Shown: positions 52,431 to 62,292, numbered from the stretch's first letter. The stretch is DNA of 64,000 bases from an uncultured Collinsella sp. (GCA_900552685.1 USAJ01000008.1:3465-67464), one strand, 5' to 3'. Translations and numbers: made by a program. The notes: a model not told the origin generated them from the letters alone.

Positions 52431-54056
52431 TTACTCTTTCCGATCGTCGGCAGGTTTTAAGGCCTCAGTCAACTCGTTCAGCATGGTCGTAAGCCGAGCA
52501 ATAAGTCTTTTCGCATCTTCTCTATGGTCTTCGGTGACCACATCGCCGTAAAGCCTATCGTATTTTGAGCCCTTACCGTGCGCTGCCCCCGCCGACCGAA
52601 GGTTCTGAAGATCACGGAGAGGCTTTAGGTCGATCACGATGTCATTCCCGCTAAGAAAGGCCTCCAACTTGTTAATACTACCCTTCGCATCAGCGTCCTT
52701 TGGAGCACTTTCATCAATGTAGTCGACAAGAGCTCTCGTGAGGGCCATAATCACGGCCTCAAATTCAGGCTCGCCATTACCAGATGGAATGTGGATTTGT
52801 TCAAGAATGCCTTCGTCAGCACGGTGGAAAGGCCTGAACAGCGCCAGGCCAAACCGCTTTTCCCACGCTTTATCAAGCTCCATGCGCGCCCTCATAAGCA
52901 TGGAAACGGGGCCTGTCGGATCCTTAACCCACATGTTGAACAAATCCGTCTTGAACACCTCATCAGAAATGCGCTGGTCAACGGGTGACATCTCGAAGGA
53001 GAGGAAGTGGGTGCGCTCGCTCTCGGGAAGATCGCGTCCCAAATCGCCGAGATACACCATGACTCTGTCCGGGTTGACATTGTCAATCTCGCACCTCCAC
53101 TGGCTCCCACATGAAATGTGGTGCTCGCTAACATCGAAGAGAGGGTTGCTCCTGTACTTATCGAGTACAGCGGGCTTAAAGAAAACGGGGGTTAAGTAAT
53201 GTGGAGCGCAAGGCTCCTTTTCAAAGTGGGTGCCAAGCTTATTCGGGGCGCATGTGTATCGAACGAGCGAACCGTCAGGTCGTTCATCGATGATGAACTC
53301 AGGGTACCGTTCTTTCTTCTCATCGTACGGCCATACGCCGCAAGTCTCGACGTCGCCGGGCTCGATAAAGCTTCGAGCGTAAAGCATCGATAGCAGGTAG
53401 CTTTCATCAGCATCGCTCGTGTACCATTGCCCGATATGGTAATTCCCCCCGACCTCATCACTCTCTGAAATGCACTTAGTGCTCCCCAAAGGAAAGCTGG
53501 GCGCAGATGCGAATCTCGCGTCCACAAAGTGGACGAAGAGACATTGCTTAGCCGCAATAAAGCGCAGCATATATTTGGTCCTGACGCGCACCTCGTCTTC
53601 AGCAAAGTCGACGACTTTTTCTCTCTCGCCACACCTGTCGACGCTATAGTAGCAACCGTCTTCGCCGCGGTAGAGTTCAAACAGCATGATAAATTCCTGG
53701 TTGACCAGAATCTGCGCTTGGTCGAGCGGATAGAAATACTGCTCGGCAACAATAAAGTCATAGCCTTCGTCACGCCCGTTATGATAAGTGACGTCGTCTC
53801 TATACATGCAGAAGCCTGGTGAGAAGCTTAAGGCGTTCTTTAGCCAATCATCACCTGCAAGAATCTCCTCTTTTTTTGTAAGATCGGCAAAACAGGCGAA
53901 AACAGAAGGCCTTCCATCAGCAGCATCATGGTGCGAATAGACAGTAACCCATGCTCCGGAAAGAGGATTCTTAACCAGTTCGATTACCTTCTCCTGCTTA
54001 AACGGATCGGCGTCGAGACCCAAGTTGACTAAAACCTTTGAAACCGCTTCGTTCAT
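52431..54056 (-). CDS. Unrecognised 541-aa protein with a HEPN-like C-terminal motif
   Basis: I do not recognise the main part of this protein. It has no signal peptide or membrane segment and is rich in aromatic and acidic residues. Near residues 487-493 it carries LQNLRSAGAAHGKG, an Arg-x5-His arrangement in a predicted helical C-terminal domain (about 420-541), typical of HEPN ribonucleases. This motif and its location make an RNase effector plausible, but that is inference. ATG at 54056 has AAGGAG five bases upstream. It lies 86 bases downstream of the DUF4393 gene and probably in its operon. Confidence 0.6.
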   Translation of the reverse strand: MNEAVSKVLVNLGLDADPFKQEKVIELVKNPLSGAWVTVYSHHDAADGRPSVFACFADLTKKEEILAGDDWLKNALSFSPGFCMYRDDVTYHNGRDEGYDFIVAEQYFYPLDQAQILVNQEFIMLFELYRGEDGCYYSVDRCGEREKVVDFAEDEVRVRTKYMLRFIAAKQCLFVHFVDARFASAPSFPLGSTKCISESDEVGGNYHIGQWYTSDADESYLLSMLYARSFIEPGDVETCGVWPYDEKKERYPEFIIDERPDGSLVRYTCAPNKLGTHFEKEPCAPHYLTPVFFKPAVLDKYRSNPLFDVSEHHISCGSQWRCEIDNVNPDRVMVYLGDLGRDLPESERTHFLSFEMSPVDQRISDEVFKTDLFNMWVKDPTGPVSMLMRARMELDKAWEKRFGLALFRPFHRADEGILEQIHIPSGNGEPEFEAVIMALTRALVDYIDESAPKDADAKGSINKLEAFLSGNDIVIDLKPLRDLQNLRSAGAAHGKGSKYDRLYGDVVTEDHREDAKRLIARLTTMLNELTEALKPADDRKE

Positions 54057-54142
54057 ATGCACTCCTTATCATTTGGAACCATCATCGAAGACTAAAGCGA
54101 GGGTGAACCTTGAATCGAATCGCATCAACGCAGCCGAGAAGA

Positions 54143-54940
54143 CTAAACACAGCACTTGATGAATAGCTTCCCGAATGGTGTTAGCCTAAAAACATGATGT
54201 ACGCAATCAAACGGCCATCCATCAGAAGGCGTAATGTCCTTCTTTATATTTCGGATCCTTTCAGAATCCTCAATACCAAGATAATCGTCTTCTCCCTCAT
54301 AACAGTACGTTTCTCCGCTTAGCAGTTTCAGTCGCTCCAAGTTATTCAAATACAAGGACACGTTCTCAGGGCATTGGACGATGGCATCGAATACGTTCGT
54401 ATAGTTTTCGCAAAGCAATCTCCACCGAGCTTTAATTGGCATGTCATCATCTTCAACAACGCGCAAATCAATAACCGGAATATGATCCTTACCAGGCTCT
54501 TTAGAAAGAAACGACATCATTTTGGCTTCATCGGGAGTCAACTGTCCGATTATGCTAACAAAGCTCGGATGAACCAGATAAGAAACCCTTTTATCCATAG
54601 AGGACGCGAGTAAATTAACGTACAGGTCCCTTAAATCCTGACTGTCATACGAATACGACAGCTGCTGAATAGCCGGTACCACAACATTAGGTGCAGGCTC
54701 GCAAAAACAGTCCTCCGGGACGTCTCCCATCTTTCGATCAACTTGCCGAATCGCCTCCTCGATATTGTTCTCGCCGTTAACCACCCATTTCTTCCAGGGG
54801 CCAAGTATCACAGCGACCGTTCTAGGAACCAAGCTCAGAGTGTCTCCGAGCGACGAGAGCGCAGGATGCGCGACATCGTCATAAGCTTTACCCAATACAA
54901 TGGATGACTGAGATGCAACTTCTTTGGAAAGCTCGTCCAT
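54143..54940 (-). CDS. DUF4393 family protein
   Basis: A 265-aa protein matching DUF4393 (Abi-alpha-like): an opening helix-rich segment, the LVPRTVAVILGPWKKWVV region and the VPAIQQLSYSYDSQDLRDLY and FVSIIGQLTPDEAKM segments. This family is found near abortive-infection genes. A weakly hydrophobic helix near residues 30-50 might associate with membrane. GGGAGA lies four bases before the ATG. It lies between the 590-aa ATPase and the HEPN-like gene, all on the same strand. Confidence 0.75.
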   Translation of the reverse strand: MDELSKEVASQSSIVLGKAYDDVAHPALSSLGDTLSLVPRTVAVILGPWKKWVVNGENNIEEAIRQVDRKMGDVPEDCFCEPAPNVVVPAIQQLSYSYDSQDLRDLYVNLLASSMDKRVSYLVHPSFVSIIGQLTPDEAKMMSFLSKEPGKDHIPVIDLRVVEDDDMPIKARWRLLCENYTNVFDAIVQCPENVSLYLNNLERLKLLSGETYCYEGEDDYLGIEDSERIRNIKKDITPSDGWPFDCVHHVFRLTPFGKLFIKCCV

Positions 54941-55062
54941 TCAATCTCCCTCAATTCATACCGACATCAAGTCCATGACATACAACGCCCACATTGACAC
55001 AGCCAACAACGGGAAGAGCCGTCTCGCAATGTAACTCCCGAAACGACCTGCCGAAGGACCGC

Positions 55063-56835
55063 CTATGCCCAGCCGAATTCCTTCAACGACGCCTCAATCA
55101 TGTGTCTGATGATGTTATTCCCTAGCTCTCTTTGGACGAGCTCTGTTTCGCCTGGCCTTCCGGAGAGATGCATGCAGCTGTTGTATATGGAGCCCAACAG
55201 GTGAAATGTCTCTGGCACCTCAACTCCATGCTCACTCGCATAACGGAGCCTGTCCTCGGTCCCTGTATTAATTATCAGAAATCCAGGCTTATCATCTGCC
55301 GCCAGCCTCTCATAACTGAGCCTCTCGACAGCCAACCTGATGCCACAGCACACTTCCGATGGAGCAAAGGACTTTCCAGAGAAGTAGTCGCCAAGCTTTG
55401 CCTCCATAACACTCCGAAACGATGAAGGCCTCTTCAGCTCATCTTCAATCCCCTGTTTAGCGATGTATTCCAAGACATTATCAGAGACTGTGTCACACTC
55501 AGAGAAATGAAGGTAATGGGAGGAGACCGAATTATAAATATCAGAGAGCTCCTTCTTACACCTATTTCTGTCAATGAGCAGCTTATTCAAACACCCATTT
55601 ACAGAGTCGCCACCTGAATTAGGAATGTATGAGGTATGGAAGCTTTTGAAACGAAAACTCTTAAAGAGGCCTGGGTCAAGATGAGTCAAGATGATGACAT
55701 AGAGGTTCTTCCCGGAATTCTTGAACTGCTTCATCATCTCCAGCAGGAAGTGCTGGGCGACAAGCAGATTGGCATCGTCAAGGTAATCGAAAACCTCATC
55801 GATAAGCAATAGAGCGTCATCTTTATCAGTAAACCTCGCCCGCGCTCGAAATAGCGCAACACACAGCTGGAGTACATCGATTTCGCCGTTAGAGGCCTCA
55901 TCCCAATCGGGGAAATCAACGACGAGCTGATGGTTCCTGACTTTAGCCACGACCCCATACCTGGTTCTGTTCAGCAAATGGAGCATCTCATTGATATCAT
56001 CCTTAATCTTACGGAATCGAAGATATGAACAGGCCTCCTTTATCTCGTTACGCTTCTTCTCGATAAATCTATTAACCTGTATCGCGTTCATGCAGTTCGA
56101 GATATCCCCCTTCGCGAGATACCAACGATCAAGGATTTCCTTAATTGAGATCAGCGGTTTTACAGAAGAAATGTAACTGAGAACTTCAGCCTCAGTGATA
56201 TCACCGCCCATGCCCGTTTCGAGCGAAATAACGCCCTTGAAGAAATTATTGATTGCTGCAGCGTATCGGGAACCCTCAGTCGTTTTAAAAGCGGCATCGC
56301 AGCTGAGCAGCTCGCTAAGGAACTCATAGCTCTTGAATGCCTCGGCAAGGTTATCCATTCTCCCGCGTAAGATCGACGCATATTTCTGTCGCTCCGCAGT
56401 GACTGAATAGTCCAAGTGGACAGTGGCTGGCACCTTCTCGTACAAAACACACTGTTGGACGCTCATCTTCGTTTGACTGAGAACCCTTGGCCCCACCCGG
56501 CGGTTCGTCATATTTGCATACAGCCCAGAGCGGATAACCTGCACGTCTACCCTACTCGCAATTTCATTCGAATCAGCATTAGCACTTAATGTCACGTCAT
56601 CGTCAAAAGTCACGGACAAGGAGGTGTCGTCCCAGTCCTCCCCGTTATAACGATCCGCGTCTGCCAATTTTAGTCGCCTGGTGTTAAGGGATGCGAACGC
56701 CGCCGCAAGCGAAGACTTACCCGACCAGTTAGGCGCCACAAGAAAGTTAGGCTTGTTTGGGTAAAAATCGCATGGCACGTCAAGATGGTTAATCCCCTTA
56801 ACGTGGTTGCACGTAATACCGGTAATCCTCGCCAT
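55063..56835 (-). CDS. RecF/SMC-like ATPase of unknown defence role
   Basis: A 590-aa ATPase. N-terminal Walker A is VAPNWSGKSSLAAAF (Ala replaces the usual first Gly), the signature-like segment is SNGEIDVLQLCVALFRAR and Walker B is ALLLIDEVFDYLDD. The C-terminal about 180 residues have no recognised domain but look helical, ending NIIRHMIEASLKEFGW. This is not GajA: no TOPRIM motif is seen. GGAGG lies eight bases before the ATG. Gaps of 122 and 86 bases to the next two genes suggest a three-gene unit. Confidence 0.75.
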   Translation of the reverse strand: MARITGITCNHVKGINHLDVPCDFYPNKPNFLVAPNWSGKSSLAAAFASLNTRRLKLADADRYNGEDWDDTSLSVTFDDDVTLSANADSNEIASRVDVQVIRSGLYANMTNRRVGPRVLSQTKMSVQQCVLYEKVPATVHLDYSVTAERQKYASILRGRMDNLAEAFKSYEFLSELLSCDAAFKTTEGSRYAAAINNFFKGVISLETGMGGDITEAEVLSYISSVKPLISIKEILDRWYLAKGDISNCMNAIQVNRFIEKKRNEIKEACSYLRFRKIKDDINEMLHLLNRTRYGVVAKVRNHQLVVDFPDWDEASNGEIDVLQLCVALFRARARFTDKDDALLLIDEVFDYLDDANLLVAQHFLLEMMKQFKNSGKNLYVIILTHLDPGLFKSFRFKSFHTSYIPNSGGDSVNGCLNKLLIDRNRCKKELSDIYNSVSSHYLHFSECDTVSDNVLEYIAKQGIEDELKRPSSFRSVMEAKLGDYFSGKSFAPSEVCCGIRLAVERLSYERLAADDKPGFLIINTGTEDRLRYASEHGVEVPETFHLLGSIYNSCMHLSGRPGETELVQRELGNNIIRHMIEASLKEFGWA

Positions 56836-57035
56836 CGTAAGCTCCTCCCTGCTTTACGACACAGTCCTTTCTGTACGCATAGCAGCAATATTACCGCTGC
56901 TCCCAGCGCGCGAGCATAGGTGTCTTTAATAGAGAATGGACAGCTAGCAATATAGCGTCACCGGGACTCATGCCGACCCCGGCGCCCAGGCGTAATAACG
57001 GCGGTGCTGTTTCGCGATATTCAAGTCATATGTAA

Positions 57036-57386
57036 TTGAAAGGTTCAGCAAGCAAGCAGGCATCAGAAGCGCTTGTAGCAGGCGTAAAGGAAGCACTTTC
57101 CGGAATAACTATTTTGGATAATGAGCAGCTGACTGCCGATGGCATCGCATCCTTAATTGATATTGCGAGTATAGAAAAGAACGTTAATGACAGATATCAA
57201 CGGGCCATTGAAAACCATGATTACAATGAGATTCTCGGGCTATTTAACGACAAGTCCCTCGTGGTAAGCGTTGGACGTTACTTTGGTATTGATAACAAAA
57301 TCTATATCGATAGAGCAATTTCCCTATTGGAAGGCGACCTGAGAGATGAACTTTCCGAAGCCCTAATGCACTATATTTCGCACTGA
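57036..57386 (+). CDS. Short hypothetical protein, possibly a C-terminal remnant
   Basis: A 116-aa frame on the plus strand, the only plus-strand gene candidate in the island. It starts at TTG with no ribosome binding site and a TAA just before it. The helical sequence (KQASEALVAGVKEALSG, then DRAISLLEGDLRDELSEAL) resembles the end of a larger protein. I do not recognise the family. It is probably a 5'-deleted gene fragment. Confidence 0.4.
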   Translation: MKGSASKQASEALVAGVKEALSGITILDNEQLTADGIASLIDIASIEKNVNDRYQRAIENHDYNEILGLFNDKSLVVSVGRYFGIDNKIYIDRAISLLEGDLRDELSEALMHYISH

Positions 57387-57465
57387 ACGGCCTCTTCACG
57401 CCCAGCGAGGTCCGACCAGACCTCGAGCCAATAGCAGACACACTCCATAGCGCCACAAATCACCC

Positions 57466-59271
57466 CTACCCGTCCATGGCCGTCCAGCTCACGGGTTCGA
57501 TGCCCGGAAGAGACGTTAGGCAAGAGGGACAGGCAACCTGATAGTTCCCGTTATTTGTCCTGCGCTGCAGCGACGCGGAGACATATACCGCTTTGCGGGC
57601 GCGAGTGACACCGACGTACAGCAGGCCCATTTCCTCAATAAGCCTGTCTGGCATTTTCTTCGCATCCACGGTCCGGCATCCACGCGCAGAACGCGAGCAC
57701 ATACCAGCACTTTCGCACCGCGGACAAATCCTTCCAGGCCAATCGAAGCGCGTAACGCCCGGAATGAATACAGTGTCCCACTCGAGTCCCTTAGCGGAGT
57801 GAATGGTCATGATCGAGATCTCTGCATCAAGGTAGTCAGAGAAACGCCGCAGGGAGCCCTCGGAAAAGATGCTAACGATATAGTCGAAGCGCTCAGACGG
57901 ATCCATCGCGACGCAGTCATTTTTAAGGTGTTTCCGCAGAGCTCCAAGAAGCATGGCATAAGACCGCCTATACTCGAATCTCCTGGAGCCAGTCAGCAGT
58001 TCATCAGAGATTGAGTCGATTATTTTGTCCGCTGCAGACCGGCTGACGCCCTTTTCTCCAGACGCTGCATCGGTAGTCCTGGATAAAGCAAACGCATTGA
58101 ATTCAACGAACTCTGGGTCTGTATCCGAGAAAAGCCCGTTGAAGTATGACATCTCCTCTTTAGTCAGCTCGTCAGTGATGAGATTGGCCAGGGCACCGCG
58201 CTTACGGACAAGAATCGCAATCCTCCCACCACCGCCTTGGGCGAGCGCCGCAACTTTGGAAACGACGGCAACCGCTTCATCTTGTTGCGTAGCGCCAACA
58301 AATATGGGAAGTCGGGGCGTACCGCTGGCAATGACACTCTTCATGTTGGAGCGAATCGCAGCACCGAGCTCCCCGACAATAGATTCCCCAGAAAACCTAT
58401 GATTATGTTCGAGCTCCAGCTGCGATAGACACAGGTCGGTAGTGGCCCTTGTCTTCAAGCCTTCCATCGCGCCAATAAAACCATAGACACGCTGAATGGG
58501 GTCACCGAACATACAGATTCCCGACTCATCGGAAAGCAGGCCATTTAGAAAGATGTAACACAGGGCATTCGTGTCCTGTGCTTCGTCAACAAGTACGACA
58601 GGAAACGCCGTCGACAGATAGGACCTCAACTTTGAGAAATCGGCAAGCAATTCAATTGCAAGGGAAATCATTCCTGAATATGGCAAGAGACCGTTCGGTG
58701 CGAATCTATCCTTAATGATCCTATTAAAAGAACGCACACCGCGTCTCAAGTCGTCGTCTTGGCCGTTCCTCATGGAACGGAGGAAGTTGTCAACGACCTT
58801 CTTTTCATCCCAGATTAGCCTGCCGCCTCGCGAACTTAGCTCGTTAACGGCGCTGCTGTCATCGACCATAGATAGCTCGTCAACGTTTACTGGTAGCGAG
58901 AGCAATCTCCAGTACCTGCGCAGCAGAGTCCATGCAAATCCGTGAAAGTTGGTTGCCATGACTCTGTTCTCAAAGCGCTTGACCAAAGGGCCGGGAAGCG
59001 CCGACATAGTGGCGCCCAAATCCGCGCGCATTCTCCGCGCGGCGGCGACGCTGAAGGTTAGGGCCAAAATCCTTTTTGGCGGCCGGACTTCGCCAGATGC
59101 CAGCAGCCAGCAAGCCCGCCCAGTCATCACCGTTGTCTTCCCATAACCCGCCGGTGCCTCCACAAAGATTCTCTTCGATGGCGCAAAAATCGCAGAGCAC
59201 TGCGATTCATCTCCGCCACAGCGCATCTCAATCGCAGCTCTAACACTTTCCCGCAAGTCGGTCTGGCTCAT
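57466..59271 (-). CDS. UvrD/Rep-type helicase, GajB of a Gabija system
   Basis: A 601-aa superfamily 1 helicase. Motif I is VEAPAGYGKTTVM, motif II VVLVDEAQDTNAL, motif III FGDPIQRVYGF, motif V TIHSAKGLEWDTV and motif VI GLLYVGVTRARKAVYV. A Cys cluster (CPRCESAGMCSRSARGC) sits between motifs V and VI. It starts at ATG 59271, overlapping the gajA stop by one base (TGATG); an upstream ATG at 59277 is also possible. In Gabija the GajB protein works with GajA against phage DNA. Confidence 0.88.
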   Translation of the reverse strand: MSQTDLRESVRAAIEMRCGGDESQCSAIFAPSKRIFVEAPAGYGKTTVMTGRACWLLASGEVRPPKRILALTFSVAAARRMRADLGATMSALPGPLVKRFENRVMATNFHGFAWTLLRRYWRLLSLPVNVDELSMVDDSSAVNELSSRGGRLIWDEKKVVDNFLRSMRNGQDDDLRRGVRSFNRIIKDRFAPNGLLPYSGMISLAIELLADFSKLRSYLSTAFPVVLVDEAQDTNALCYIFLNGLLSDESGICMFGDPIQRVYGFIGAMEGLKTRATTDLCLSQLELEHNHRFSGESIVGELGAAIRSNMKSVIASGTPRLPIFVGATQQDEAVAVVSKVAALAQGGGGRIAILVRKRGALANLITDELTKEEMSYFNGLFSDTDPEFVEFNAFALSRTTDAASGEKGVSRSAADKIIDSISDELLTGSRRFEYRRSYAMLLGALRKHLKNDCVAMDPSERFDYIVSIFSEGSLRRFSDYLDAEISIMTIHSAKGLEWDTVFIPGVTRFDWPGRICPRCESAGMCSRSARGCRTVDAKKMPDRLIEEMGLLYVGVTRARKAVYVSASLQRRTNNGNYQVACPSCLTSLPGIEPVSWTAMDG

Positions 59272-60998
59272 CAGCATTCGAGCCCCACGGCCTTGCGAAT
59301 AATGTTCTCGTAACATGCGGGAACGCCATCGGCACCAAGGGCCTCCGCGAGAGCGACGCCAGACACAACACCCTTGTTCGACGAAAGCCATGCATACATA
59401 AGCGCACGCGATTCGAGCGTGTCGGCGAATTCCCCATCAAACCGCGACCCCTGAAAATCGTACTCAGAGTCCGGCAAACTAACGCCGAAGATAGTGCGGG
59501 CGCTTTTTAATGCATTGCTATTGCCCTTAATGGAAGTTGCCCTTTGAGCACCCGTCGACTCAAGAAACGCAATAAACGCACTCTGGTTATCATTGACGAA
59601 GAATGAGTTAACAACCTCAGCTTCAAAATCCCGTTCAGTTGTCGTTATGTGGTCTCCAGAAGTTTCTAGCGAATCGTTATCCCTATCGACAATGGAATAA
59701 TTTGGAATCTCAAACTTGTCCAGAAGTTCGCAAAGCGGCTCGACGTTCTTTTTCCCGCCAGCCCTGATAGGCACAACTCCATAATCATCCAGATCCATCC
59801 CAAGGTTGCGTGCAAAGACCGGAATGGCCCCAGACTCCGTCTGCCCCTCAAAAGCCAAAACCGACCGCGCGAAAAAAGCCTCTCGTATTGACTCAAAGTT
59901 CAGCATAAGATGCTTTTCAACCTTGTCAGACAGGTCAATATCCTTGCCGCACATGACCCTTGGAGAATCTTCGCCCTGCCCAAATCGCACGATGTTCTTA
60001 TAGCCGCGAGCCAGAATGTTTGGCGAATGCGTCACCATGATTAGCTGAGCTTTGATCGAATCAATCCCGAAATAGTCCTTTAGAAGAGCATTGAATCCGT
60101 CGTCCCTCCCATCGCAAATCCTATGCAAGCTCTTCGAGAGGCGCCTCTGCATATACGGGTGAAGATGAGCTTCGGGTTCGTCATAAGCCAGCACAGCGTG
60201 CAGCACGCACTTGCCATCGTCATCCGAGCAGAGGCTCTCTTGAAGGCGTTTAGGCGAAAGACGCATAATGCTCTCGATAATTGAGAGCGAGGCAATGGCA
60301 AGATACTGCAAGCCCACACCTGCCTTTTTAAAATGAACGCCTCTCTTGTCAAGCAAGGTAACCAAGGTTCTAAGCGTTCCGCCGTCCGATGAGTCGACTC
60401 CCGGCCTCACGCCATATGATGACAAGATGGGAACGTCACTGACGATCGAGCCGAGATCTGCAACCAGACCTTTAAGCTCGCTCCCATCCAGAAAGTCGGA
60501 GACCCCTTTGCCCTCCTTCTCTAGGTAAAGAGCGATGCCCTTGGAGAGAACTTTGCCGACACCTCGGGTACCATCAAACGCCAGGTCTCCCCTATTAAAG
60601 GATGCAGTAGAGTACCTGAACACGTGAACGGATCGCATCAGAGAGGGTGAAATACTCTCTCCGCTCCCTTCGACCTTAAATTCAATTCGAGAATCCGGGT
60701 CGTCAGCAAAAGCGCAGATGGTAATAGTGTTTCCGGTCATAGGATCGATGTCGAGCCCCGTTATTCCGATCTCGTCCTCGTCTAACTTTAAAGTAACTAG
60801 AGCCCCTGAGCGCTTTTCAATGTTAGCGAAATCCTCTTCGCTAATCGTCGCTTGATTGAAGATAGTATTGAGCAAGTCGAGCACATTCGTTTTGCCGAGG
60901 TTGTTCTCGGCGACAATATAGGTCACGTCCTCGTCAAAACTAATCGTAACGCCATCAAGATTCCGATAGTTCTCAATCCTCAGTTTAGAGATCCTCAT
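59271..60998 (-). CDS. OLD-family ATPase/TOPRIM nuclease, GajA of a Gabija system
   Basis: A 575-aa protein. The N-terminal ATPase half has IVAENNLGKTNVLDLL (Walker A, about residues 28-42) and LAYDEPEAHLHPYMQRRL (Walker B). The C-terminal TOPRIM nuclease half has LAFEGQTESGAIPVFA and YSIVDRDNDS. Together with the overlapping UvrD-type gene it matches Gabija. GajA is a nicking nuclease activated when nucleotides are depleted; that is family knowledge. GGGAGG lies four bases before the ATG. Confidence 0.92.
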   Translation of the reverse strand: MRISKLRIENYRNLDGVTISFDEDVTYIVAENNLGKTNVLDLLNTIFNQATISEEDFANIEKRSGALVTLKLDEDEIGITGLDIDPMTGNTITICAFADDPDSRIEFKVEGSGESISPSLMRSVHVFRYSTASFNRGDLAFDGTRGVGKVLSKGIALYLEKEGKGVSDFLDGSELKGLVADLGSIVSDVPILSSYGVRPGVDSSDGGTLRTLVTLLDKRGVHFKKAGVGLQYLAIASLSIIESIMRLSPKRLQESLCSDDDGKCVLHAVLAYDEPEAHLHPYMQRRLSKSLHRICDGRDDGFNALLKDYFGIDSIKAQLIMVTHSPNILARGYKNIVRFGQGEDSPRVMCGKDIDLSDKVEKHLMLNFESIREAFFARSVLAFEGQTESGAIPVFARNLGMDLDDYGVVPIRAGGKKNVEPLCELLDKFEIPNYSIVDRDNDSLETSGDHITTTERDFEAEVVNSFFVNDNQSAFIAFLESTGAQRATSIKGNSNALKSARTIFGVSLPDSEYDFQGSRFDGEFADTLESRALMYAWLSSNKGVVSGVALAEALGADGVPACYENIIRKAVGLEC

Positions 60999-61391
60999 GT
61001 GGCCTCCCTACCGTTAAGGTTTTATGGCTTCCAACAGTTAAATATGCCATGCGCTGTGCTGTGGCGATACCGACGGATTCTGATTATCCATTGTCATACA
61101 GCCCGTCACGAGAGACCGGTTTTCTAATAAAACTTACGATGCTCCTTCTACTTATCTCAAATTCACGGCAACGTTGGACGGCTGTGACATTGCTAGAATT
61201 AACCACAATGCCCCCATTGTATTCAGCATCGCGGGCTGTAGCACCCCAAGCACATCTCAAAATAAATAGAGGACGCTGGCCCATCGGCAACGAATTCTCC
61301 TAAAAATTAGTCTATTTCATTGTCTACTCCTGAAAACCGTTGCATTCACATAGACAACGCTGCATTCCATAGCGTTAAAGGAATAAGGACG
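60999..61391. other. AT-rich gap upstream of gajA without a supported gene
   Basis: A 393-base stretch with no frame that has both a good start site and codon use like a gene. It presumably carries the gajA promoter, but no clear -35/-10 pair was found. Confidence 0.4.
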
Positions 61392-61931
61392 TCACATCTT
61401 TTGATATGGCGCAACCATATCAAAATCAATGGGAAGGCCGAGTTCATAGTGGCTAAACGGTGAATCATCGAGTTCATCAAGAGCGCCATCTCCCCGACGG
61501 ACCCAGGATTTTCCCTTTGCACATACAAAGGCAATCTCGACCAGCGGATGTCGATGCATTCCGTAGAAGCCGCCCATATCGATAGCTACCGAATGAAGTC
61601 CCGGAGGAATCAAATCGAGTATCTTCCTGTATTGATATGGGGATTCCAAATCTTCACCCTTGCAGCATCCCGCTCCATGAGTAACGACAATTGTCGCAAC
61701 TACCTCATATACAGGAAGATCACTGTCGTTGCGAATCGCAATGCGCGACTCACCAGTGGAATCTCTTTCGAGCCATGCAGCAATTGAAGATGGCTGCGCT
61801 AATTTCTCAGCCATTTCCTGACGCTCGTCTTGTTCATTCATATGCCTTGTGTCGCGCAAAACAACATATACCGTCAGGCAAAGTGTAACAAATGCACAAA
61901 TTACCTGAACAACAGCACAAAAAGCGACCAT
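61392..61931 (-). CDS. Small membrane-anchored protein
   Basis: A protein of about 179 aa with one N-terminal membrane helix (VAFCAVVQVICAFVTLCLTV) followed by a soluble domain of about 140 residues, including DLIPPGLHSVAIDMGG. I do not recognise the soluble domain. ATG at 61931 is preferred because GAGGGAAGG lies upstream; TTG at 61967 would extend it by 12 residues. It lies about 107 bases downstream of the 78-aa gene and may belong to a unit with it and the GAF-like gene. Confidence 0.6.
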   Translation of the reverse strand: MVAFCAVVQVICAFVTLCLTVYVVLRDTRHMNEQDERQEMAEKLAQPSSIAAWLERDSTGESRIAIRNDSDLPVYEVVATIVVTHGAGCCKGEDLESPYQYRKILDLIPPGLHSVAIDMGGFYGMHRHPLVEIAFVCAKGKSWVRRGDGALDELDDSPFSHYELGLPIDFDMVAPYQKM

Positions 61932-62037
61932 AAGCAATGACCTTCCCTCGGCATAGAATGAAACCAAGACTCAGCCCACTGCTTACACACTGGCCGTTAT
62001 TCGAAAAGCAAACCGTCAAGCCAAGTTGTTAGATATA

Positions 62038-62274
62038 TCACAATCTTGATGCTAATAATTTAACAAGCTCATCCGATGGTCCGTTTTTTCTGATGCGGCT
62101 GTAATCTCTCACATCAGTTAAGACTAAACCGCCTGCAGACTCACAGAAAACAGCATGTGAAGGTGCGGTATTGACGCTTGCCTTGATGCTAGATTTATTT
62201 TGGCGTAAAAGAAGCGGACGGCAAGAAGACTGTTTCTTCCTTTTCCGATAGCTTCTCTTAGTGCATGCCATCAT
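62038..62274 (-). CDS. Short basic hypothetical protein
   Basis: A 78-aa protein with a strongly basic N-terminus (KRSYRKRKKQSS) and no recognised domain. GGAGG lies just before the ATG pair, so it is probably translated. It starts 18 bases after the stop of the GAF-like membrane protein and is likely co-transcribed with it. Confidence 0.55.
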   Translation of the reverse strand: MMACTKRSYRKRKKQSSCRPLLLRQNKSSIKASVNTAPSHAVFCESAGGLVLTDVRDYSRIRKNGPSDELVKLLASRL

Positions 62275-62292
62275 GAACCTCCTAAAGGCTAA

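Noticed and set aside
61084..61290. 68-codon minus-strand open frame upstream of gajA
   Set aside because: No convincing ribosome binding site or protein-like composition.
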